A DNA stretch of 58,959 nucleotides from Pseudogemmobacter hezensis (GCF_013155295.1 NZ_JABJXT010000022.1:1-58959); one strand, 5' to 3'. Shown: positions 15,018-23,680, counted from the first letter of the stretch. The notes: generated by a model not told the origin, from the letters alone. Program-made: numbers and translations.

Positions 15018-17177
15018 TCATTCAGCAGCGATGCTTTGCGCAGACATCTGCTCCTCGTCTTCGGCGGGCTCATCGTCCTCGCCGTCACCCGTAAGGAAGT
15101 CAGGCAAGGTTTCCGCTTCAACACTGCCGGTATCCGCCGCTTCTGCGATGTCATCCTGGGCGTCCATCCTCAGCGGCTCCGGCAGCCAGCCACTGCCTGC
15201 CAGCAGCCGTTCGGCCTCCGTTGCCATCTCGCCCTTCTTCAGATGGCCGATGAGTTCCACCGCCTGTTCGCCCACTCCTTCACGCACCGCCTCGAGGATG
15301 CGCGCCTTGGTCACGCGGCCGAGGTAATTGGCAACCGTCGGTTTCCAGCCGGACTCGACAAGATCGAGACCGGTCACGCGCGCGAGGCGATCGGCCTCAT
15401 GCATGCGCCGGTCCAGGCCATGCTGGCTGATGCCATTGCCGCTATAAGGGTTGGGACGCTCGTAGAGCGCGTTGACCCCGAAGCTGAGGCAATGTGCCAG
15501 CAGCGCCTGGCGGCTCGCCTCGTCCAGAGCGTGCAGCCAGCCCCAGAGCCGATCGGCGCCATCATCGAGCGGGATATCCGCCCGCCATGCCGCATGGCGC
15601 TCGTCGATGGCCTGCGCCGGGATCGAGTCGCCAAGGTCAGGAGCCTGCACCGACAGATGCACTTCGCTGACGCGGGCCTGCAGCGCATTACCCGAACTGC
15701 GGATGCCGAAGCAGTCTAGCACCAGCCGGTGCAACAGCGCGGTCATCGCAATGCGCGGGTTGTTGGCCACGGCATCGCGCAGCGCGAGGGTCCGATGCGC
15801 CGTCAGTTCGATCACCAGGCGTTCAGGCAGCGGTTTGATCGCCTCACCCTCGTCTTCCTCCTCTTCGGGTGCTGTGGCCGGCTCGCCCCCGAGGGTGATC
15901 ACCGTGCGCTGATGATGGGCCTCCGGCTCAGCGCGTTGCAGCACTTCGCCTGTCTCGGGATCGACGATCTCGGGCTCCGGTTCCAACGGTGCTTCATCCT
16001 CGGCCCGAACATAGCCGCGCTCGATCAGCAACGTGCCATCGACATCGAGGCTGATGAAGACCCCGGCCCGCGCCATCTGCGCCGGATCGTAGATCATCGG
16101 CCGCATCTCGAAGGCGCCGAGGGTCTTCTCGATCTCGCCCAGCCGGGAATCAACCTCATCGGGATATTCGTCCGCCTGCGAATACTCGGCCTCGAGCTGG
16201 TCGTATTCGTCGCGCAGCGCCTCGCGGGTGGCACGCTCATCTTCGGTCAGGTCGACCGTAGTGCCGATCAGCTGCCGCATGCCATAAGCGTGGCTATAGG
16301 GGAAGCTGACCGCGACCTCGATCCATTTCCAGCCCTCGGCGGCGATGGCCTCGGCCTCGGTCTTCAGCTTCTCGTTCACCAGCCGCTCGAGCAGCGCCGG
16401 ATCCTGCAGCCAGCCGCCATCGTCCTGCTGGAAGAGGTCGCGCAGCATATAGCCGCCCGCCGCCTCATAGGCCGCGATGCCGACGAAGGTGACGCGCTTG
16501 TCGGAGGCCCGCACCGTGGTCTCGGTCAGCAGGCGCCGGATCTGATAGGGCTCCTTCGACCAGCTGTCTTTCACCGCATCCCAGACCTGCACCTGGCGGT
16601 CATGATCCGAGGAGATGGTGAAGGCCATCAGCTGCTCGAGCGTCATGCCATCTTCGGCATAGATCTCGAGCATCGCCGGCGCGACCGAGACCAGCCGCAG
16701 GCGCTGTTTGACCACCTTGGAATCGACGAAGAAGGCGGCCGCAATGGCCTCCTCGGTCATGCCCTTCTCGCGCATCGCCTGGAAGGCGCGGAACTGGTCG
16801 ACGGGATGCAGTGGCGCGCGTTCTATGTTCTCGGCGAGCGAGACCTCGTCAATCAGCACTTCGTCGGATGCGTCGGACACGATGCAAGGAACCGGTGCAG
16901 TCTTGGCGAGGCGCTTCTGCTTCACCAGCACTTCCAGCGCCCGGAAGCGGCGGCCACCGGCGGGCACCTCGAACAGGCCCGTCTCGGTGCCATCCTCACC
17001 CAGAACCGGGCGCACATGCAGGGACTGGATCAGACCGCGACGGGCGATGGACTCGGCCAGTTCATCGACCGAGATGCCAGCCTTGACGCGTCGGACGTTG
17101 GACTGGCTCAGCACCAACTTGTTGAAGGGGATGTCGCGCGAGGACGACAGGGTGATCTTCTGAACGGCAGTGGCCAT
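15018..17177 (-). CDS. Large ParB/Spo0J-family plasmid protein
   Basis: A 719-residue protein starting MATAVQKITLSSSRDIPFNKL at ATG 17177. Residues about 20-120 form a ParB N-terminal domain (SVDELAESIARRGLIQSLHVRP, then FEVPAGGRRFRALEVL, where the GGRRFRA box is the nucleotide-binding ParB motif). A helix-turn-helix follows (KGMTEEAIAAAFFVDSKVVKQRL). The long C-terminal part is acidic in two places and of unknown role. It is far larger than segregation ParB proteins and has no ParA partner beside it. It belongs to the accessory ParB-like class found on Rhodobacterales plasmids, possibly a transcription regulator or nuclease. Confidence 0.82.
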   Translation of the reverse strand: MATAVQKITLSSSRDIPFNKLVLSQSNVRRVKAGISVDELAESIARRGLIQSLHVRPVLGEDGTETGLFEVPAGGRRFRALEVLVKQKRLAKTAPVPCIVSDASDEVLIDEVSLAENIERAPLHPVDQFRAFQAMREKGMTEEAIAAAFFVDSKVVKQRLRLVSVAPAMLEIYAEDGMTLEQLMAFTISSDHDRQVQVWDAVKDSWSKEPYQIRRLLTETTVRASDKRVTFVGIAAYEAAGGYMLRDLFQQDDGGWLQDPALLERLVNEKLKTEAEAIAAEGWKWIEVAVSFPYSHAYGMRQLIGTTVDLTEDERATREALRDEYDQLEAEYSQADEYPDEVDSRLGEIEKTLGAFEMRPMIYDPAQMARAGVFISLDVDGTLLIERGYVRAEDEAPLEPEPEIVDPETGEVLQRAEPEAHHQRTVITLGGEPATAPEEEEDEGEAIKPLPERLVIELTAHRTLALRDAVANNPRIAMTALLHRLVLDCFGIRSSGNALQARVSEVHLSVQAPDLGDSIPAQAIDERHAAWRADIPLDDGADRLWGWLHALDEASRQALLAHCLSFGVNALYERPNPYSGNGISQHGLDRRMHEADRLARVTGLDLVESGWKPTVANYLGRVTKARILEAVREGVGEQAVELIGHLKKGEMATEAERLLAGSGWLPEPLRMDAQDDIAEAADTGSVEAETLPDFLTGDGEDDEPAEDEEQMSAQSIAAE

Positions 17178-17275
17178 GTCAGATACTCCGAGGACGGGCG
17201 CCGGCGAGACCCTCTCTCCGGCTACCAACCCGTCATGGAAACCCCCTCCCCTCTCTCCCTCTTCTGCCCGCCGGA
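17178..17275 (-). promoter_or_regulatory. Shared plasmid leader (copy B)
   Basis: The minus-strand leader of the ParB-like gene contains GAGGGAGAGAGGGGAGGGGG, TTTCCATGACGGGT, GGAGAGAGGG, CCCGTCC and GGAG in that order. The blocks and spacing correspond to the leaders at 6722-6810 and 21889-21980. The terminal GGAG probably serves as ribosome site. Confidence 0.6.
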
Positions 17276-17413
17276 TCGGTAACGCCTGAGAGCATGATGA
17301 CCGTCTCGAGCATTGATTTGTCCCGGATTTCCTTGGCCGGAAGTCTGACCTGTGCAACAACAAGACGATCCCGCCATGCGCCAGATCTTCCCTGTCAGCC
17401 AAAAGGAATGGTC

Positions 17414-17863
17414 ATGTATCATCACATCCTGATTTCCACCGATGGATCGGAAACCGCCACCAAGGGCCTCGACCACGGATTGACGCTGGCCAAGACCCTC
17501 AGTGCGAAAGTGACCATCGTGACCGTGACGGAAGCCTTCCCGGTCTATGCGGCGGCTGCCGGTGGTGCATGGGTTGCCCCCATCGAGGTCAGCGGTGGGT
17601 TCGAGGAAAGCCAGAAGGAACTGGCAGATGGCATCCTGAAGACCGCGAAGGAAGCGGCGGACAAGATCGGCGTGGTGGCCGAGGTTCTTCACGTCCCGAA
17701 TGCCCAGCCTGCCGAGGCGATTGTCGAAACGGCGAAAGCGCGGGATTGCAGCCTGATCTGCATGTCCTCGCACGGCCGACGGGGTCTCGGGCGTCTGCTA
17801 CTCGGCAGCCAGACCGCAGAAGTGCTGGCGCATAGCCCGGTGCCGGTGCTGGTCGTCCGCTGA
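17414..17863 (+). CDS. Universal stress protein (UspA family)
   Basis: A 149-residue single-domain Usp, opening MYHHILISTDGSETATKGL with the D-G-S of the ATP-binding fold. It ends with SSHGRRGLGRLLLGSQTAEV and PVPVLVVR, the G-x2-G-x-n-G-S nucleotide motif of ATP-binding Usp proteins. An AAAAGGA ribosome site supports ATG 17414; an ATG two codons earlier is less well placed. It heads a plus-strand string that ends with an HU gene, suggesting a stress-related module. The inserted segment YAAAAGGAWVAPIEVSGGFEE is typical of alphaproteobacterial Usps. Confidence 0.9.
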   Translation: MYHHILISTDGSETATKGLDHGLTLAKTLSAKVTIVTVTEAFPVYAAAAGGAWVAPIEVSGGFEESQKELADGILKTAKEAADKIGVVAEVLHVPNAQPAEAIVETAKARDCSLICMSSHGRRGLGRLLLGSQTAEVLAHSPVPVLVVR

Positions 17864-17933
17864 GGGCGAGTTGATATGCCTGCGCTGCGAGATGACCTGA
17901 TGCCTGACACGCCGCCATCTCCGGAGCCGTGCG

Positions 17934-18212
17934 TTGTCCGACGATGACCTGCCATATTCATGGCTCGACCTTCTGCGCGAGGCTGAGGGTCGGCCAGAAA
18001 GTACCCTGTCCCTGATCGGCCCCGAAGCGGATCCGGAGACCGAGCAGGTTGCCGAGCGCCTGACGGATCGCGGGCTGTTCCGGGTGGTGAGCGCGAAACG
18101 CTACCAGCTGACTGATGCGGGGCGCGAAGCACTTGCCCGGTCGCCCCGGTCAAAGCTACGCAACATCACCAGCAAAAGAGGCTGGTTCAGCAGGCTGTTG
18201 TCCCGTCGGTAA
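17934..18212 (+). CDS. Small protein with winged-helix-like C-terminus
   Basis: A 92-residue protein from TTG 17934, with GGAG about 8 nt upstream. The segment RLTDRGLFRVVSAKRYQLTDAGREALAR resembles the wing and last helix of a winged-helix DNA-binding protein (the Y-x-L-T-x-x-G-x-x-x-L pattern). The N-terminal part is acidic and the very end is basic (SKRGWFSRLLSRR). It lies between the Usp and the next unknown gene. Function unknown; I call it a possible small regulator. Confidence 0.5.
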   Translation: MSDDDLPYSWLDLLREAEGRPESTLSLIGPEADPETEQVAERLTDRGLFRVVSAKRYQLTDAGREALARSPRSKLRNITSKRGWFSRLLSRR

Positions 18213-18343
18213 TGCCGTGCGTGCAGACAAGGCGACATACCCTTGGGCGGCATCCCGCCCAAGGATCACCGCAGATCCTTGCGAGCAGAAGACGTGCGCC
18301 CTACCTCCTGGTCGGACGAAGATGCCAGCGACAACAAGAACAT

Positions 18344-18865
18344 ATGGGCATGCTGACAATGCGCTATCTGCTTGCATATTACTCCGGGACCACCAGCCAA
18401 TGGCGGTGCCTCGACACCGATCTGCTGCCGCAGCAGATCGACAGAGCCGAAGATCTGCCAGCGGCGCTGGAAAACGCACCGATGATCGCGCTTTCCTGGA
18501 TGTTGGAGCGCCGCGCATTTGGCAGCTATCAGGCGGCCGGAGCCGGCAAGAACGATGCATGTGTGATGGTCTATGAACTGGAACCATCGGCCGCGTCACC
18601 CCTCGGCAATGGCAATGACTATGTCGGCCCCTGGCTGGAAATGTTCATGCAGGCGAACGAGCCGATCGGAACAATCGCCCTCGCGGCAAGAAAGCCGATA
18701 CCAGAAGAGCCAACTATCAGCGCACTCCGGCAACTGGCGAGCACCCCGCTGCAAGCCACAGATGAGGCATGCCAGCAGACCATGGACCGCATACGTGATT
18801 ACGCTCCGTCTGCGGCAGAACACGCCGACGCCACGCCAGCAGCAAAGAAGCAGGAAACGGCTTGA
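18344..18865 (+). CDS. Protein of unknown function
   Basis: About 173 residues from ATG 18344 (alternatives 18350 and 18359, which begins MRYLLAYYSGTTSQWRCLD). The protein has a mixed alpha/beta core with AMIALSWMLERRAFGSYQAAG and CVMVYELEPSA, and an Ala/Thr/Gln-rich tail. I do not recognise a family. It is plus-strand between the small winged-helix-like gene and HU. Start choice is uncertain because no strong ribosome site is visible. Confidence 0.5.
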   Translation: MGMLTMRYLLAYYSGTTSQWRCLDTDLLPQQIDRAEDLPAALENAPMIALSWMLERRAFGSYQAAGAGKNDACVMVYELEPSAASPLGNGNDYVGPWLEMFMQANEPIGTIALAARKPIPEEPTISALRQLASTPLQATDEACQQTMDRIRDYAPSAAEHADATPAAKKQETA

Positions 18866-18947
18866 ACAGCCGAGTTGCGCGAGATTCAAGATTCCGATTC
18901 TGCGCCAAAGCTGACATGGTCATCGGGATCCAACAGGAGCGACCCAT

Positions 18948-19226
18948 ATGACCACGATCAACGATATCGCCGCCAAAGTCGCGGAAGAGAATGGCCTGAC
19001 CAAGGCTCAGGCCAAATCCGCCGTCGAGGCGGTCTTTAAAGCCGTGACCGACGCCGCCCTTGCCGGCGAAGAAACCTCGATCCCGGGCTTCGGCAAGTTC
19101 AAGGTCAAGGAAACCGCCGAACGCGAAGGCCGCAACCCGGCAACCGGCGCAACCGTGACCATTGCTGCCTCAAAGAAGCTGGCCTTTACGCCTGCCAAGG
19201 CCGTGAAAGACGCGTTGAAAGCGTAA
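18948..19226 (+). CDS. HU-family nucleoid protein
   Basis: A 92-residue HU/IHF-like protein starting MTTINDIAAKVAEENGLTKA. The DNA-binding arm is present as GFGKFKVKETAEREGRNPATG (F-G-x-F and the R-N-P-x-T-G tip), followed by ASKKLAFTPAKAVKDAL. It bends and packages DNA as a dimer. AGGAG precedes ATG 18948. Plasmid-borne HU genes can offset the host nucleoid-protein demand created by a large plasmid; an H-NS-like gene is also carried (22575). Confidence 0.93.
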   Translation: MTTINDIAAKVAEENGLTKAQAKSAVEAVFKAVTDAALAGEETSIPGFGKFKVKETAEREGRNPATGATVTIAASKKLAFTPAKAVKDALKA

Positions 19227-19296
19227 GGCCACAAGCAGAACAGGCACCTCTGCTGCATGCACAGGTTTGCCCTTGCAGCAGAGAGCTGTATCGCTC

Positions 19297-19803
19297 TCAG
19301 CCCTTCTCCTTGAGCCACTTCCGAATCCGGACTCGCGCATTGGCGTAGGGAGAAGACGTATTGAACTGGATCATCCGGCCCTTCGTCCATTTCCCATACC
19401 AGGGCCGACCGTAGAGTTCGGCGTCGGACCGTGCGGAAATCGTGTCGACCAGCCGGATCTTGGCCTCGTTCAGGCGTGCCAACAGACTGGTCCAATCCAA
19501 AGCCTCATGATCCCGGTAGAACTTCTGGGCCAGCAGACCGAGTTCATTCCATTTGAACCCGGCCTCGGGAAAATCGACCGGCTCACCCCGGTCATCTCGA
19601 TCCAGCCACTTGAGCACCAAATCGTTCCATCCGATCAGATACGCCACCAAGTCGGCTGGGCTCATCATGGTCCCCGCAACGTGCCCCGCGAGTGATGCTT
19701 CCCTTACACGGTCAGTTGGCACTCTCGCGAGATCGGCGGTGAGGCGATCATATGTCGTCGCAATCGCCGCCATGAGTTCGGCTTTTGAACTGGGAACCGC
19801 CAT
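19297..19803 (-). CDS. ClbS/DfsB-family four-helix protein
   Basis: A 168-residue protein starting MAVPSSKAELMAAIATTYDRL, the characteristic DUF1706/ClbS/DfsB opening. LVAYLIGWNDLVLKWLDRDDRGEPVDFPEAGFKWNELG and an internal AELYGRPWYGKWTKGRMIQ follow the family pattern. It belongs to the DinB-like four-helix bundle group. ClbS itself is a self-resistance hydrolase for the genotoxin colibactin, but most members are unassigned. GGAGAAG upstream supports ATG 19803. It converges on the HU gene. Confidence 0.85.
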   Translation of the reverse strand: MAVPSSKAELMAAIATTYDRLTADLARVPTDRVREASLAGHVAGTMMSPADLVAYLIGWNDLVLKWLDRDDRGEPVDFPEAGFKWNELGLLAQKFYRDHEALDWTSLLARLNEAKIRLVDTISARSDAELYGRPWYGKWTKGRMIQFNTSSPYANARVRIRKWLKEKG

Positions 19804-19913
19804 CCGGCTCTTCTCCGTCATCCATCTACAATTCTTCACAGTACATTTAACTGGCGATACAGGTGAAGGATGGCAAGCCAGACCCGCCCGGTGAGTATTT
19901 GGCGACCTGTCGC

Positions 19914-20354
19914 TCAGAGATCACCGCGGGCACGCAGGCTGACCTCCCGCCCTGCCCCGACGATGATATGGTCGTGCAACGTGAGGCCAAGTGTCTTGCA
20001 GCCCTTCTGGATCTCCTTTGTCATCTTCAGGTCGGCTTCCGAAGGCTCGGGATCACCACTGGGATGATTGTGCACGAGGATCAGCGCCGACGCGTTCATC
20101 AGCAGGGCGCGCTTCAGAACCTCACGCGGATAGACTGGCACATGATCGACAGTTCCGACCGAGACCCGAACATCTGAAATCAGCCGGTTCTTCCGGTCCA
20201 GGTAGAGTACGTGGAAGCATTCGACCTCACCGCGCACGGCCAGAGCACAATAGTCCAGCACAGCCTGCCAGGAGGTCAGCATCGGGTTCTGGTTGAAATA
20301 GCGCGCAAGAATCTCACGCGCCTCAAGGATGACGGTCTGTTCCTGCTCAGTCAT
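19914..20354 (-). CDS. radC: RadC-like JAB-domain protein
   Basis: A 146-residue JAB/MPN-domain protein without the N-terminal helix-hairpin-helix of chromosomal RadC. The JAMM metal motif is present: ILVHNHPSGDPEPSEADLKMT (H-x-H-P-S-G-D with downstream D). YLDRKNRLISDVRVSVGTVDHVPVYPREVLKRAL is typical. These plasmid and phage RadC proteins have no proven DNA-repair role; metalloprotease or nuclease activities have been suggested. Its ATG overlaps the 3' end of a small upstream gene by 8 nt. Confidence 0.88.
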   Translation of the reverse strand: MTEQEQTVILEAREILARYFNQNPMLTSWQAVLDYCALAVRGEVECFHVLYLDRKNRLISDVRVSVGTVDHVPVYPREVLKRALLMNASALILVHNHPSGDPEPSEADLKMTKEIQKGCKTLGLTLHDHIIVGAGREVSLRARGDL

Positions 20355-20547
20355 CGGCCCGGCCTCCGGGCCCGCCGACAAGCCTTGCGCCCCCATCGTC
20401 GTCATCATCTGACACGACGAACTGGAATTCCTGCGTGATGAAGTCGTTGAGCCGGATCGCCAGCTCCATATTCGTGGCAACCGAAAGGCCAAGTGCCATG
20501 AAGGCGGCGTAAACAGCGGTATCCACTTTTTCGTCGAAGGTTTGCAT
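20347..20547 (-). CDS. Small protein upstream of radC
   Basis: A 66-residue protein starting MQTFDEKVDTAVYAAFMALG at ATG 20547. A helical first part is followed by AIRLNDFITQEFQFVVSDD and a low-complexity Asp/Gly-rich tail. It overlaps radC by 8 nt and is probably translated with it. AGACTC with a weak GGGAGA upstream offers a modest ribosome site. Function unknown. Confidence 0.5.
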   Translation of the reverse strand: MQTFDEKVDTAVYAAFMALGLSVATNMELAIRLNDFITQEFQFVVSDDDDDGGARLVGGPGGRADD

Positions 20548-20691
20548 CAAGAGTCTCCCGGAATGAGAAGCCCTCCGCCCGCATCTATGAGACCACGAGC
20601 GCTTGGGCCGGGAATGGGAAGGGACGCGGCAACCGAGGACCTGCAGCCGGGCTACCGCGTGATGATGGGAAGAATGAGTGCGCGACTGGTG

Positions 20692-21888
20692 TCAGCCCGC
20701 GCGCTCGAGCAACTTCTTGGCCTTGCCCTCCAGCTCAAGCCGGGTGTCCTGCTGGGTCTTGTCCCGTGCGAGGCGCGTGATCCCCTGAACAAAGTCAAAG
20801 ATGCTCTCGGCCGGGCGGCCCTCCTCCACCAAAACCTTGTCGATGATCTTGCCCGCCTCGAACTTCGAGAAACCGCGCTTGCGCAGGAAGGTCTCGCGGT
20901 CCTCATCCGTCCGGGCCACGATCTGCTGACGGGCCGCCTTGATCCCGTTGATGAACCCCGATGGCGAAGAATTGGCAAAGCGGGTCAGCGCCGGTGCCGC
21001 CTCATGCGCGAACCGCGAGGCAGCATATTTCGAATGGCGGATGGTGATCTCCTGGAATTCTTCCTGCCCCCAGATATTTCGGTTTTGGCACACGGCGCGC
21101 AGGTAGAAACTGGCAATCCCGAGGGTCTTGGCCCCGACCTCCGAGTTCCAGCAGTAGAAGCCGCGGAAGTAGAGATCCGGCGATCCATCCGGAAGCTTGC
21201 CCGCCTCGATCGGATTGTGGTCGTCCACGAGGAAGAGGAACACATCGCGGTCCGAGGCATAGAGCGTGGTCGTGTCGCGGGTGATGTCGACGTCCGGGTT
21301 ATAGACCCCGGTCGACCAGTCGAGCGTACCCGGCACCTTCCAGCGGGTATCACCGGTGCCGTTGCCCGCGATGCGCTGCACGGCCTCGACCAACTCATGG
21401 TCATAGATCCGCCCGTAATCCGGGCCGGTCACCGCGCGCAGCTCCGTCCTGCCGTCTTCGGTCTCGAAGGTCTTGATCTGCTCGGCCCTGTGACCCGAGA
21501 GACCATACTGCAGGTTGATCCCGGCCAGAGGCGCGGGCAGCTGACGCAGATACGACGCCGGCGCACCGACTAGGCTGGCGAGTTGACCGAAGGCCCAATG
21601 GGTCGGCGCCAACGGCGCATCCGCCTTCGGCAGGATCAGTTGCAGCCGTTCGGCATTGTCGCGGCTGGCCTCGACATGGATCTTTGCCGTCTCGACGATA
21701 CGGGAGGTGCTGCGCTCCGAGCGCGCCTTGACCGAGGCCCAGAGATCATCGAGCGAAAGATAGCGCTCATCATCGGGCCGGTTGAACCATTCGGACGACA
21801 CCCGGCCGTTACGCTCTCCCCGGCTGACATCCACCTTGTAGCCACCGCGCGACGGTCGCGCGGGTTCCAGAATCTGCATAGTGTTCAT
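20692..21888 (-). CDS. DUF932 family protein
   Basis: A 398-residue protein that starts MNTMQILEPARPSRGGYKVD. Diagnostic stretches are HWAFGQLASLVGAPASYLRQLP, LRAVTGPDYGRIYDHELVEAV, LFLVDDHNPIEA and YCWNSEVGAKTLGIASFYLRAVCQNRNIWG. This is DUF932 (LGT_TIGR03299-like), a widespread plasmid/phage family without established function, often near anti-restriction genes. ATG 21888 has GGAGTGA 8 nt upstream, inside the shared leader; an ATG 9 nt earlier is less well placed. Confidence 0.85.
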   Translation of the reverse strand: MNTMQILEPARPSRGGYKVDVSRGERNGRVSSEWFNRPDDERYLSLDDLWASVKARSERSTSRIVETAKIHVEASRDNAERLQLILPKADAPLAPTHWAFGQLASLVGAPASYLRQLPAPLAGINLQYGLSGHRAEQIKTFETEDGRTELRAVTGPDYGRIYDHELVEAVQRIAGNGTGDTRWKVPGTLDWSTGVYNPDVDITRDTTTLYASDRDVFLFLVDDHNPIEAGKLPDGSPDLYFRGFYCWNSEVGAKTLGIASFYLRAVCQNRNIWGQEEFQEITIRHSKYAASRFAHEAAPALTRFANSSPSGFINGIKAARQQIVARTDEDRETFLRKRGFSKFEAGKIIDKVLVEEGRPAESIFDFVQGITRLARDKTQQDTRLELEGKAKKLLERAG

Positions 21889-21980
21889 GGTAGTCACTCC
21901 GCGACGAGCCGCCGGAGGCCTCTCCTCCAGCCCGGACCCGTCACGGGAAACCCACCCGCTCTCTCACTCTGGATCCGACA
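21889..21980 (-). promoter_or_regulatory. Shared plasmid leader (copy C)
   Basis: The minus-strand leader of the DUF932 gene reads GTGAGAGAGCGGG, then TTTCCCGTGACGGGT, GGAGGAGAGGCCTCCG, CTCGTCG and CGGAGTGACTACC up to the ATG. It aligns block by block with the leaders at 17178-17275 and 6722-6810. Confidence 0.6.
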
Positions 21981-21989
21981 GGGCTGCCG

Positions 21990-22469
21990 TCACCAGTATC
22001 GGCCGCACAATCCTTCCCGGATCATCACTGCAGCCAGGTCGCGTCCATCGGGCAAAGTGCAGCGTCCGATGCTACGATCATAGCTGGTGCGGCCGTTCAG
22101 CGCGCAGGTGAGGGACTGTCCAGCAGTCAATTCCCGCAGCCGACGGGTCGCCACCTGACCCTCTTGTGTCTCGCGCTCGGCACAGTCCAGTGACCCAAAC
22201 CGGACCGGGACACCAACCACCTCGATCGTATCGCCATCACGAATGTGGCCGACCGGCCCCTCAATCACGCGCACCGCTGCGAGCTCGGGAATTGGTCCGA
22301 GAAGCTCGGGAAAACGCTCCACTGCAAAAAACCCGACAGCCAGCGCACCGCCAGCCACGGCCAAAAGCTGGAGCAGACGATTGCCGCCGTCGCTTCTACG
22401 CCGATATCCATAAGTTGACCGCCCCCCTCTGGGACGCCGAAATGGTCTTGGTTGTGATCTCCTGCTCAT
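21990..22469 (-). CDS. Membrane-anchored thermonuclease-family protein
   Basis: A 159-residue protein with a basic N-terminus (SRRSQPRPFRRPRGG), a single hydrophobic helix (LLQLLAVAGGALAVGFFAV), then a staphylococcal-nuclease fold. Visible nuclease motifs: HIRDGDTIEVVGVPVRFGSLDCAERE (D-G-D-T, an Arg in the VPVRFGS strand, and the E of C-A-E), then YDRSIGRCTLPDGRDLAAVMIREGLC. The usual D-A-P-E is D-C-A-E here, but the Glu is kept. It would act outside the cytoplasmic membrane. Such nucleases are frequent on conjugative plasmids. Confidence 0.85.
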   Translation of the reverse strand: MSRRSQPRPFRRPRGGRSTYGYRRRSDGGNRLLQLLAVAGGALAVGFFAVERFPELLGPIPELAAVRVIEGPVGHIRDGDTIEVVGVPVRFGSLDCAERETQEGQVATRRLRELTAGQSLTCALNGRTSYDRSIGRCTLPDGRDLAAVMIREGLCGRYW

Positions 22470-22574
22470 ACCACAGCTTTAGGGCATGAAGGCTTGTCAG
22501 GCCATGTCCCCGCAAGAGGAATTGCCCGTCGCCGCGCCCTGCCCTATCAATGTTTCAGAACAAAGGGGACAATG

Positions 22575-22892
22575 ATGACCGAAATCAACCTCGACGCGCT
22601 TTCGCTGAGCGAACTGAAGCAGCTGGAAAAGTCAGTCGCCAAGGCAATCACCTCCTTTGAAGATCGCCGCAAAGCCGAGGCCCGCGCCAAGGTTGACGAG
22701 CTTGCCCGCGAACTCGGCTATTCGTTCGAGGAACTTGCCGATGCGGCGACCGCGCGCAAACGCTCTCCCTCGGTGACGAAATATCGTCATCCAGAAAACC
22801 CGGAACTGACCTGGTCCGGGCGCGGACGCAAACCGGGCTGGATCGGCGACGCGCTGGCCGCCGGGAAATCGCTCGAAGATTTCGCTATCTGA
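22575..22892 (+). CDS. H-NS-like nucleoid protein
   Basis: A protein of 105 residues from the second of two adjacent ATGs; AAGGGG lies 6 nt before ATG 22575 but only 3 nt before ATG 22572. The N-terminal coiled coil (LSLSELKQLEKSVAKAITSFEDRRK) and C-terminal DNA-binding block KYRHPENPELTWSGRGRKPGWI (T-W-x-G-R-G-R-x-P) are those of the alphaproteobacterial H-NS/HvrA family. It silences or modulates AT-rich or foreign DNA. With HU it forms a pair of plasmid-coded nucleoid proteins. Confidence 0.9.
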   Translation: MTEINLDALSLSELKQLEKSVAKAITSFEDRRKAEARAKVDELARELGYSFEELADAATARKRSPSVTKYRHPENPELTWSGRGRKPGWIGDALAAGKSLEDFAI

Positions 22893-22945
22893 TCAACAGG
22901 GCGGGGAGGGACAGGCCCTCGCTCGCATTGCGAGATGAGGAAGCC

Positions 22946-23365
22946 ATGCAAAATGACCTTGAGCGCAAGATTGCGTCTGTCTTGTCCAAGGCCATGGCGC
23001 TGATCTGCGTCCGCAACACTTGTCTCGAAACGCTCCATGCGGGACCCGGGGTGGTCAGCCACACCGGGGACTATTCCGACGTGATCGTGACAGATGCCAA
23101 TGGCCGACAGATAGCTTGGTCGGAGGTGTCCCGGATCAGCGATGACGAAATGCGTGATTTGATGCGCGAAATCGTCAATCGGCTCTACACATTCCAACTC
23201 CGGGTCGGTGAACAAGAGTTCCGCAACTACCTGGATCAACAGCTTACCTCGACCCAAAATTGGGATGAGCCCAGGCACGACTGGAATCTTGCAGGTCGAA
23301 AACTGCGTGAGACGGCCGGCTCTGATGCACCAAAAGCCCCGGCCGCCAAAGGCACAGTAGCCTGA
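22946..23365 (+). CDS. Conserved plasmid/phage-type protein of unknown function
   Basis: A 139-residue protein starting MQNDLERKIASVLSKAMALI at ATG 22946 with GAGGAAG upstream. A central CVRNTCLETLHAG and TGDYSDVIVTDANGR, then SRISDDEMRDLMREIVNRLYTF, recall phage/ICE hypotheticals I have seen, without function. The Cys pair and His could bind a metal but this is speculative. It lies 53 bp after the H-NS-like gene and is probably co-transcribed. Confidence 0.6.
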   Translation: MQNDLERKIASVLSKAMALICVRNTCLETLHAGPGVVSHTGDYSDVIVTDANGRQIAWSEVSRISDDEMRDLMREIVNRLYTFQLRVGEQEFRNYLDQQLTSTQNWDEPRHDWNLAGRKLRETAGSDAPKAPAAKGTVA

Positions 23366-23680
23366 CCGGAGCCCCCGCTAACAGGTCAACGCGCCATCTT
23401 GCTCCCACCCCCCTGAAACCGATACACTGCTTTCGGGGACGCCACGCGTCGTCCCTGGGGCGTGGAAACCCCTGAATCTGTCGGTATTGGCGTCGGCCGA
23501 AACGGCGCCGATTCCTTGACCATGCGGTCGGGGAGCCTGTGACGTATGTCCAGGCGCTCCGGTGCTAAAGGTCATAGGGACCGGACAGGTTCGGTTTTCC
23601 AACTCCCCGATCATGGGTCAGGAAGCGATTGCGGGGGCGTACCGCAGCATTCGCTTCTGCCCGGTAAAGGGTAGTCCGAG
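23366..23680 (+). other. Intergenic region with possible structured RNA
   Basis: No coding signature in 315 bp. At 23436-23465 two stems interleave: GGGAC with GTCCC, and CCACGC with GCGTGG, in the order expected for an H-type pseudoknot. A flanking CCCCTGAAA/TTTCGGGG pair (23411-23438) could compete with it. The XRE-gene promoter probably lies in the last 100 bp. Structure inferred by eye only. Confidence 0.3.

Noticed and set aside
15729-17282. 517-codon plus-strand open frame opposite the ParB-like gene
   Set aside because: It is the antisense shadow of a well-supported ParB-like coding region, with no family signature.
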